From NCBI RefSeq assembly GCF_901709675.1, contig NC_051092.1, positions 4,716,491 through 4,780,490 of the forward strand: a stretch of DNA of 64,000 nt, written 5' to 3'. Shown one piece after another: positions 37,058-47,300 of this stretch. The translations under genes and the position numbers were made by a program. Every line of letters starts with the position of its first letter. Position 1 is the stretch's first letter. Below the pieces are notes generated by a model, which saw nothing but the letters and a program-made list of their open reading frames with translations, made no database searches and was not told the DNA's origin. This DNA comes from Syngnathus acus. Lineage: Eukaryota > Chordata > Actinopteri > Syngnathiformes > Syngnathidae.

Positions 37058-40000
37058 ATGTACAGATGTCAAACTACAGGCTATGTCTTAACATTTGTAA
37101 CTTTCTTAAAAGTGTAAAAGAGAAAACAGATGGTCAACAAAAGCGTTATGATCGCAAATGTGTCAGTAAAAGTCTACGTCGGCGCGCCTTTACCTTAAAC
37201 AAACGCGCAGTGTGTTTCCAAAAGTGAGACGGTGTTATTTTAAAGCTCAGAAACCATAAGCAGACACAAATAGCACATGTCTTGGTTAATCTGTCACTTC
37301 GACCCAACCCAGAAGCCCAAAGACGAAGCCCACGCTTTCAAACCCTCCTTTATACCACCAAGGCCGCCTCGTGCGCCCAAAGCATCTTCACGGTGGTCAA
37401 GGTCATCTCCATAGATCTCAAAAACAGACAATCGTCTCATACTGTAGGTACATTGTCAAGAATTGCGAACTACCCCCGCAACAGTCGAGTCTAAATGGGG
37501 GGGAAAAAAAACTTCAGGAAATGTCCCCAATTACCTTTAAAGTTAAATCTATGAATAGTGTTGCAGCCACTATTTTACACAGAGCGCTCTTTCACATCCA
37601 GTACAATCACCGTATGCACACAAACACACACACGGAGGCAGACAAAGACATGGTTCACCCCAATGAGGGTGTGGTCGACCAGAGGTGGGCCGCCAAAGCG
37701 GGGGCGGGGACGAGTTTGTTTACGTGTTAGATACTGCAGAAGCAACCGCATGATGATGAATGAAGCCTTGTTAAAAGCGACAACATTCAACAGCACATCT
37801 TTGTTTTTGTCGGGCTATGGATAGTGTGTTGTGTGTACTTTTTGACCTAACAATTGTGACTGATGCCCCCCCACCCACAAGCGTGAGGAGGCATCGCACC
37901 CTGGTGGTGAGGATGGTTAAAACAGGTCAGAGGAGAAGATTTTTTTGTTTTAAAATTAACCACAAGACTGCGAAATAGTCTGCTTTTTTTTTTTTACATT
38001 ATTTTTAAACTTTTTTTTGGCTCGTGGCTTTCCCATAACTCAAGACAACAAATATTTTTTAAATAATTTCTATTTTTTTGTACTACTTTAATAACTTTAA
38101 AAAAGTTATAATTTAACCATTTTTTTAAATTAGCCAAGGCCTACTTTTGTTTTTAAAAATTAATTTTTCTCCTCAATTTGCTGACAAAAAAATGCTGCAC
38201 CTGGTCAATATTTACGATCTTCTATCCTTGTGTGTGGTCAGCACTTATTTTGGTCAAGCAAGTGTAACGAACGATGGCCAATTAGGAAGCAAATTTACGG
38301 ATTGTCCAACACAAACAGAGCAGCAAATGGTTGCGTTGACCGCCACCCAAGTCCTTCTACACAGAAGAGATGAGAATTTAAAAAAAAAAAAAAAAAAAAA
38401 AAAAGAAAATCACTATTCCAAATATCCAGAAGTCAAACCCTGCGACAAAAGGTTGACCCCCCCCAAAACCAACAAATGATTGCACAATATGTTCTGGAAC
38501 AAATGTTGGCAATCTGGCGCATCCATCTTTTTGGACTTTATTAACACAATATGTTCATGAAAGAATTTACAATCCAAGCATCGGCGGCGCTTTGCAAAGC
38601 CACTCGGGGATCTGTCGGTCATCTGTCATCCATTGTTGGCCTCTTAAACCCAGCGTGCATTCCCCCCCCCCCCAAATTAATCAGGGGAGGTCTTAAATTA
38701 GCCCAGCGCGATTAAAACGCGCGGCTGATGCTTAATGAGGTGACCTCGGTGGTCATTAAGCAATTCGCGCAATCAATAAGGGATCAATGATCACCAGCGG
38801 CCTTTGCGGCTTGGAGCAGATGGACGCTGGCCACTTAAGGCAAAGTGTCGCTGGAGCACACTAACGAGGAGCTCTTCTTTGCGCTTTATGACGCAGACAG
38901 ATGGATTATATGATTGCATGGCTGCCGCTTCGCCCCCCCACCCTCCCCCATGACTCTCCCCTAAAGCAAAGCTTTTATTTTGCCACCCTGCGGACAAGCA
39001 ACTGAGGCTAAGCCCAAAAGCCTCCGATTAATAGTTTTCTCCGGATTTATTCGCAAGTAAAAGCAAAATAGAAGGTTGGAACTTGTTTTGATTGACTTAA
39101 AGTACACGTAAATCTTTTTCTTTAGTCTGATTTTTTTTTTTTCCTTCCTCGCTGGGGTTTGCTCCTGACCCTGGTGTGACCAGACCTTTTAGGACAAAAG
39201 AGCTCGGCTTTCTGTTCCATCACGTTCCCACCTCCTCCTCCTCCTCTCAAATTTGACTCATTTTAACCCCCCCCCCTAACCCTAACCCCCCGACCAAACC
39301 AAAGAATCACAACAGCAGCCCCCCAAAGTGCCTACGAGCATGCGGTTAAAAAGATGCCATCGGTTCACAGACAAAAAAACGCTCAAGTAAAGGCGCCTGC
39401 CAAATTACAACTTCAACATTGAATTTGCTGGATGAAATCAAATTGAATTTAGGTTAAAAGATGATTTTTATGTATTTTGGGAAAGTGTTAAGTTATTTGG
39501 TTGTCTTGGTGATAAACACATTTTAAACATGCAAACATAAGGTACAGTAAAGTTAGCCTGCTAAGCTATCGGCTAATGTTCCTTAAGGAAACAGTGAAGC
39601 ATTTCTGTTCACTTAAGGTGGCTTAGTAAAGAAAATATTTCTTTTTATTTTTTATATTTATTTTATATTTCATTTTATTCTTAGACATTTTTGTTTTAAC
39701 TAAAAGTGGTGATGAAAGCGCACAGTAATGTCAGCTAGCCTGTTAGCTTGGATTCAAAATGATACAATTGAACAGTTTTGTATTAGACAACTGCTGTAGA
39801 CACTTTTATAAAAAATAATTCATAGAAAAAATATGTTTGACTGAGCACTGTGAAGGACCAGTTTTGATCAGAACTGAAAACTAGCATTTTGTTTCTCTAT
39901 ACTTTCAGTGTGGCCTGTTGGAAAGAAAAAGTCATTTTGTGAAACTTGCCAAAATGAATAACGGTGTTATTTTTCTTGGCTAAATCTCCTGTAATTAGTC

Positions 40001-41529
40001 ATCAACACTATATAGGTTTAAATAAGGTGGCTTTATCCGAATTATGCTGCACTTAAAGAACATTTTCCAAGTGGTTCAACCCAAATGTCCTCAACCACCT
40101 CCCATCATTTATTAATGGGCTAGAACATTTTAAAAAATGTCTCTATAGCTGAGCATGTGTTTAAATGGATCACTTTTGGCAGTGATGTCATTGCCCCCTC
40201 CCCAAAACACACTCACATAAAAACAGGCTGTGTTTCCCCGGTAGCACTGACCAGCTGTCTCTCCTGCTGCTCTCAGCTGATGGAGCACTGAGATGCAGTT
40301 GGGGTGCGGGGGGGTCTGGGGGTCCGACAGCTGAGCAGATGCAGAAAGCCTCGGTGGGTTCGCAGGGGAGGAGCTCTTTCCCAGCCACCCCACCAGCCGT
40401 GCAGCAGACCCCCCCATACACCACACCAGCTGTTATTATGACCACAGCAAAGTTCCATCCGCATCACTCCGGACCAAAATTATCTCAGCGTTAACATGCC
40501 TTGAAATGTCCCCCCCCCCCTCTACCCCCCTTGAACTATGACCCCAGACGTGACAAAGAACTGAATTGTTTCGAAAGAGATATTGATCAGCACATTGACA
40601 TGGAAATACGCAACGCACTATGATAGGATCGGAAAAAAAGGGGGTCTGGACACCTGCCGGTTCGATGGTGATGTCAAGAGACGGAGAGCAAAGCAAACAA
40701 ATAAATAAAGTCAAATAAATTGAAAATGACAAGCTCTCTGAGCAAAATTAATTCACGGAGGGCCTCGATTGGTTGCAAGCAGCGCTTGGTTACAATCAAT
40801 GTAAGCAGAATTAAAATGACGTCAGACATATTTGCAAATATTGATGCACTCTTGTGATGTCACTGGAGGATTGGTGTGGGTGAGGGGAGAGGAAGAGTGA
40901 GCGAGTGAGTGAGTGACCAAGCAAGAGAAGAGTTTTTGTGTTGGGTGGGTGAGTGGGGGGGAGGGCCCAGATGGATAATGGATGGGAAATGTATTTCCAG
41001 GCTGAGACCCAGCAACGAGCTAGCCTGCTGACACAAACGTCCACCTGACACCCAATTATGAATGAAGTGGACTGTAAAACTAAATTAAAATATTAAAAAT
41101 CAAAATATATATGATAATATAATAAATATATATCATACAATATAACAAATATAATATAAATATAATGTAAATGTATAGAATAAATAATATATATAATATA
41201 AAATATATTTTAAAAAATTAAAAGAGAATCACATTGTTTTAACTGTTACGGACTACACTGCCCCCTGGTGGCTAATTCAGAATCAGCAACACGAACTTTG
41301 AACAGAATATTTCATACAAAAACAAATGCTCTGTTTTAATATATAGTCAATTTATAGTCAATCATGATAGCAATCAAATCAAACACCACTGCTTTCATCA
41401 TTTGTGTCTCTAGCTGCATCGATTGAATGCAAAGGTTAAGTATTGATGTCATTGATTTGAACTCAGGCCTGAGAGCGCAACAAGCCATTTTAGCAGTTGT
41501 GCCGCGAATGGTGGATTGATTCTCGTTTT
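37058..41529. other. Gene-free stretch
   Basis: No supported gene. Contents: long homopolymer tracts (for example A run 38380-38404), a C-run with two CCCTAA-like units near 39275-39290, AT-rich simple sequence (41090-41215), and at 38680-38830 a balanced, regulatory-looking block with inverted repeats. Clean GT-AG exon structure is absent. Confidence 0.55.
38706..38761. promoter_or_regulatory. Candidate regulatory block with nested inverted repeats
   Basis: GCTTAATGA (38730-38738) and TCATTAAGC (38753-38761) are perfect 9-base arms around a 14-base spacer that contains GGTGACCTCGG. Just upstream GCGCG (38706-38710) and CGCGC (38718-38722) flank ATTAAAA. TTAATGA/TCATTAA is a homeodomain-type core, and the spacer resembles a nuclear-receptor half site. 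Function is inferred from sequence style only. Confidence 0.3.
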
Positions 41530-41990
41530 CATCACCCGCCATTGGACCTGTACAAGTAGGACGAGTGCGCTGCCATCCTGCACGATTTCCCCGGCGGCCT
41601 CTCGCAGGTGGCCGAGCAGCTGTCAAAGCGCTTTTGGGACCTCACAGGCAGACAAAGGCCGAGCAACACCTCAACAGTCTGCTCACGCTTTGGTGTGAGA
41701 GCGCAGGAACATGCCCGCTGAGGAAATTCATTTGGACTGTTTGACCAAAGGGGTTCGCACCAAGCACCTGGCTGAGACGAAGTGAGAGGTGAGGGCACAC
41801 ATCAGAGTCAAGGCCAAAAATGTTGCCTTTGTGAGGGGGACAACAGCTGCGTAGAACCAACCAGGAAGTCACTCCACTTCATTAACGACCCAGCAGGAGA
41901 GCCCCCCCGCCACCAGCTCCTCCAACGCTTTCCATCAGTCCTCCCTCGGAGCTGTCATTTGACTGGCAAATTTAAGATTTAGGGCCCAAA
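41530..41990 (+). pseudogene. Coding-like stretch broken by frameshifts and stops, family unknown
   Basis: Protein-like runs occur in succession in three plus-strand frames. From 41560 one frame reads DECAAILHDFPGGLSQ and continues VAEQLSKRFWDLTG. From 41652 a second reads TKAEQHLNSLLTLWCESAG. From 41720 a third reads EEIHLDCLTKGVRTKHLAET, a stop, then VRAHIRVKAKNVAFVRGTT and a Ser/Pro/Gln-rich run. There are no clear splice sites at the frame changes. I read this as a possible processed pseudogene or a fossil exon cluster, but I cannot name the parent protein, and chance open frames in GC-richer DNA remain possible. Confidence 0.35.
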
Positions 41991-43795
41991 ATAAGCACGA
42001 GCTGACCTCGATGTTGGAAGCCCCGCCCCTTTGTGCATCTCCAGCCGGCAATAGTCGATCACTTCATGATCGTCTCGTTCAGCGAGTGATGTCCGGGTAG
42101 CCCCTCAGCACCACAAAAGAAAACACCTGTTAGAATCTTCTTAATCCTCAACAGCAGCCCTGTTCTCGGGAGTATTTGGAGTGGGCCCCAAATCTAATCC
42201 ACAAGGGGGGGAGCACGGGGCCAAGGCCAGCGCAGATTAGACCCCCACCACCACCCGTATTTCGACGAGGATTTCAGTCGGCCTCTTAATCCTCTGACTC
42301 GGGCGGGGGCACATCAACCTTCCCCCAAACCTAATGAACATGTCTCCCCGTTGACCAATCACAGACCACGTCCAGGCTGACTTCCTGTTATTTCCCCCCC
42401 CACACTCCACATAAAGACACACACGCACTCTTTCTCCCCCTTCCCAGGACTGAAAGCCTATTGATTTGTTGATTTCTCTCCTTTTATCTGAGGTCGGCCA
42501 AGTGCTAACGAGACAACTAGGGTCCGAGGCCTGGTGCCAGGACTTTTGGCATGGGAGATTATAGGCCTGATTTGGGCATCCATCACGCCCCCCCTCATGT
42601 CACCAGAGAGGTCTCTTCCTGGCTCAGAGTGGAAATGCTATTTAACACTGGTTCCTTCAAGTGGTGCATAAAAGAATCAATTATCTAAATATTCACAAGG
42701 TGATCATATTTTCTTTTTTACCGTGTTAATATAGTTCTCTTATTGTACCGTTGTTTGATTAAATTAAATATACAGTATAGTAAACCGTGATAAGATAAAG
42801 CTAACCAGGGACCACAATGAGGAAATAAAGTTCATAATATAATATTATTGATTGAATTTTGATAAAACTGTAAAAATACAACTTAACTGAAAACAAAAGC
42901 ATGTTTTTTTTATTGTGTTGCAACTAACTGCACTACTTTGTCACGATATTCCTAAACAGTACTTTGTCTCCATCTAGCGGCCAATATCCACTTTACAATA
43001 CAAGCTTCATTGCATTACAGAAAAGACTGATAAATTGAAATTGTGTGCAGTCATAAATACAGTCAAAGGGTGGCGTATAAAATGTACTCAAATAAGAGTA
43101 TTGCTACTTTACAAAAATGGGACTCGAGTATAAGTAAAAACAACCATGGAAGTGCTATTTTGTCATTCTTGTGCTCAGCCAAAACAAATAAACGACAAAA
43201 ACAATAATGAGAACGTCTACTCACCGTAACGTGTCTTCTCAAGTTACGCGTCGAGCTTTAGCTGAAATTTCAGACGACAAGCTTATTTTTTTGGTAAATA
43301 AAAAGTCAACACGGGCTTCCTCAAACTTTTGACAAGGCCGCAATTAGACGTCGTGTGGTGACTGACTGTGGTCACGTGATTTCCTGTCTTGATTTGATTG
43401 GCGAAAGACGTCAAACGGCGGTCAAATGAAACAGAGTTTCGACTTTTATAATTTCTTCTTGACAAAAATACTCGTGTAAAAGTAAAAAAAAATTGCATTA
43501 AATATCTCGCAAGTATAATTTATTCATTCATCATCCGAATTAAACCAGGAATAAATGTCCTTTTAAGTTTACAGTACGCTATTCTTCTCTTTTAGGTTAT
43601 GTATTATTATGAATGATTGACTTCTACTCCGATCTATGTGTTCAGTTTAAGTTCCTAAATGTCTTTTAGTATTTCCTTATTTTAATATTTCCTTTGTAGT
43701 ACACATGTTAAAGCAATGATAAAATCCTTTATAGGATGTCAAATACAAAAAAAAAAAAAAAAACGAGAACAAATACGCTTCGTCTGATATGACTT
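41991..43795. other. Gene-free stretch
   Basis: I see no exon here. The left half (42000-42640) is GC-balanced. The right half is AT-rich with no strong repeat. The 3' UTR of the LDH2-type gene to the right probably ends near 43796. Confidence 0.55.
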
Positions 43796-43801
43796 TTTAT
43801 T
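43796..43801 (-). terminator. Candidate poly(A) signal for the LDH2-type gene
   Basis: The minus strand reads AATAAA (plus TTTATT), the first canonical signal I see downstream of the stop codon at 44324. It would give a 3' UTR of about 0.5 kb that contains the repeat tail at 43862-43920. Confidence 0.45.
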
Positions 43802-43861
43802 GGGACTAATAAGGCACTTGAAATATTGCTGGCAGGAAAATACTTTTATAGTTTGTTGTAT

Positions 43862-43920
43862 CCATCCATCCATCCATCCATCCATCCTTTATCTAAACCG
43901 CTTATCTTGACAAGGCTCGC
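43862..43920 (-). repeat. 5'-truncated SINE/LINE 3' tail
   Basis: (CATC)n at 43862-43887 followed by CTTTATCTAAACCGCTTATC corresponds to the minus-strand order AAGCGGTTTAGATAAAG-(GATG)n. This is the usual 3' end of fish SINE/L2 elements. The 5' body is absent. Confidence 0.6.
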
Positions 43921-44323
43921 TTGTGCTACATATAAAAATATCAAGTCAGTTCCCAATTCAATTAAAAAAAAAATTCTGTCTTCCAAACATCACATGGCCG
44001 CTTTCACAGTCCATTCACTCATTTCGAACCGCTTTTGTTCACTGAGTTGTCAACTGATTGACATCATCGGCTGGACTTGGTGTTAAGGCAACGTTTCGTC
44101 TGCACAATCGGTAAAGAAAAACATGCAAAGAGAAGCAAGCTGAACAATTTGAGCTCAAAGTAACAGCCGACTTGTTCGTATGTTAGACATACCAAATTTG
44201 ACTAAAACATAATTTGACACAATCCTCATTTGTCATTAGTTAAAGAATTGCTTTCATTTGGTCACGCTATTGACAAACACCAACCAGGCTGAAGAAGCCG
44301 AGATGATCTCCAACTTGTCGCTT

Positions 44324-47300
44324 CTACTCTGGAACGATTTTATCACAAGGCAGCAGAGGACTGACGCCCTCTCTCTTGGCACATTCATTCTGAAAGTCAA
44401 CAAAATATTCCAGAATGAGAGGACATTTTCTAACGAAATATTTTTTTTGTCTGTTATTGTAGTAAAATTTACTCTTAAATTTGACACATTAATAGTAATC
44501 ATGTTTTTAAGTTGTCCCTCAACAAAAATGCTTTTTTTCCGTATTTCTTGTGTGATTTAAAAAAAACGCCAGTAATTGTGCAGTTACCCCTAAAATCCAC
44601 AAGGTGGCAGTGTTATAAACAAAAACAATGTTACGCGGTGACTACTTCGGTTGCTGTAAAAAAAAAATTCAATAACTGTAAATATGAATGTATTGTATTA
44701 CATTATCATGCAGATGAATTTTGATTTATTCAGAAAATATTCCATTTTTAAATGAAATATTTAGGATAACTGAAATATTATTTTCTAAATCAAATATAAC
44801 GAGCTGCTTCAGTGCTTGCACTGTGTGTGAACATGATTTTTGCGTGTTGTGCGTACACATACCATATATTTGACGACGTTGATATGATATGGGATGCCGC
44901 CCATCTTCTCACACTTGGCGATGTTGGCCCTCTCGGGATCTCCGGCGGCCAGAACAGGAGCGTCGGCATCAGCCTGCAGCACAAAAACAATACAAATAGA
45001 TCCCCCTCATTTCCATATTGTACTGATTTACATATTTATTCACTTATGTCTGTATTAAATTTGCTAAGTATTTCTATAAACAGATAACTATGCTGATGCT
45101 TTTTCCGCCTCTCCCAGAGCCCGGCGCCCCTGAACTCAAACACTCACAGGGTCCAGTTCTCTATGGATGGCCAGAAGGTCCCCCATACGGTCGGTGAACC
45201 CGGGAGCAAAGTTCTCCGGGTTGATTGCCACGAAACACTGACCCTGTGAAAACACACACACACACGCCACTTGGTTTTGACATCACGAGTTCAAGGCCTC
45301 ACTGCAAAGAGTAAACACTCACTGGGTCAAAGGTCACATGAATTTGCTTAACCCTCGAAACTGTGCAACCTACCAAATCTGCAACCCTGTCGGTCACTTT
45401 CCATGTGCGGATGTGTTTGCTGTATTTGGCTCCGGCCAGGATACCGCAGAACACTTCTACCATCATACCAAGGCCGTAACCTTTGTAGCCTCCTAACAAC
45501 ATACACACACCATAATACAGTTCAGTTAATGAGATCCAATGCAAGAAGTGCACCAAATTACCTTAAAATCTTTTAGTAGTGCGTACATGGAGGGAGGTCA
45601 TGTTTATTTTGATCATAATTCATAACATATGGGTCAATGTTTCGTCAATAAAAGACTCGACGGAACATCCGGGCAGACCTGTGGCCTCGCTGCCACCGAT
45701 GGGAACCAAGCCTCCTCCGTTCAGAACTTGCTTAGGGTCGGTGGTGAGCTTGCCCTTGGGGTCGCAGCCCCACCCCTCTGGGATAGTGTCGCCACGACGG
45801 TCGTGCAGCTCCACCTGTGTCCACAAAGGGGGGAGGGGAGTGTCACGCCAAGGAAGTTCCTCGTTTTGGTTTGAGTGTCCTCACTTTTCCAAGGGCGACC
45901 GCCGATGTGGCCATGTCCAAAACGAAGCTGTCGCCATTTTTGGACGGCGCTGCCACGCTGAGGGGGTTGGTGCCTAAGGTGCACTACAAACAACACCTCG
46001 GCTTCGTGAAGTAATCTTATAAAATGATTTATCATGAGGGTGATTCAGAAGAATGGCTCACCTCTTTTCCACGTGTGGGGACCACCAGAGGGGACGTGTT
46101 GGTGAAGGACATTCCCTGTGATGAGGAGCTTTGATTAGAAAAAACAAAACGAGACGGCGATTGGACTTAGAGACGTTTTGGACTCACGATCATGTTCTCC
46201 TTCAGAGCTAGCATGGCGTAGTGGCCGGCAATGCCGTAATGGTTGGAGCCTACAAGATACATACGATGTATTATGAGGGAAAAAATATCAACAAGTATCA
46301 CATAAAAACAATTTTCAAGGCTAACTCACCGTGCGCCACCACCCAGCCGATCCCGACTTCTTTGGCCTTCTTGATGGCCAAATTCATGCAGAAGTTCCCC
46401 ACCACAGGGCCCAGGAGGTTCTGCCCGTCCACGAGGGCCGTGGCTGGACTCTCCTTTTCCACGACAGGCTCCCCATCCTTGGCGCAGATACCCGTCTTAA
46501 CGTCTTTCACGTACATATCTGTCGGGAAAAATATATTGATATTTCAAGGGGCGTGGCCTAGTGAGTGACATCACTGCGCGTGAGCTTCTGTGTGTGAGCC
46601 GTAGCCCACAACAGCTCACTGACCCATCCTGTTGAGTCCGTGGCTGTAGTGACCCCTGTGGTCACCCTCCACCAGAACCTGGGCCAGGCTGCGGGCGTGA
46701 TGCTGCTTGGTGCCCACCGCCATCATGCACCTCTCGATGAAACTCTGCACCTCCGCCTGGCTGATCAAACACCTACGCACAACCGGAGAGAGACAGAAGT
46801 CAAACGCTGCAACGTTCCAACCTCCAAGGGGAGTGCATCAGGTTCAAAAAGGAAAACAAGACCCTGTCAAGAACGTAATGCACATCTGCGGTGCTGAACT
46901 GCATCCAAACGAATGATCACGACATTACATAAACAGCCTGACTGTAAATCATCAGCAGCTTTACTACTTTTGCTGTCTAAAGTTGGCGTGATGCTAATCA
47001 AAGTCAGAATAATCGCAGCTCATCGCACATAACATGACTTGCATCGGACAGAAAGTCCTTTCTTTTACTTTCTTCGCGATCCAGCAGCCACATGGAAGCC
47101 CTCAAAAGTGCTTCTGATGTTGGTCGGTCATCAGCAGCAGAATTTCACCTTGATTTCAAAACGAACCGCCAACTCGGCAAAATGAAGTTAAAAAAATGAA
47201 ATTTGTTCTCAAATAATTCCTTTGACCCAACAAAATTCATTATTACTTTCATTCTCCAAAAAGTAGGGATTTATTCTCATAATATTGCAAATATATTTCC

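Noticed and set aside
36722-37091. Open frames of 71-109 codons shared between 19.1 kb and 36.8 kb
   Set aside because: Identical peptides at both places come from the two SINE copies, not from duplicated genes.
39275-39290. CCCTAACCCTAA telomere-like sequence
   Set aside because: Only two units next to a C-run, too short to call an interstitial telomere.
45579-45977. 132-codon plus-strand open frame
   Set aside because: It is the antisense shadow of exons 6 and 7 of the LDH2-type gene.
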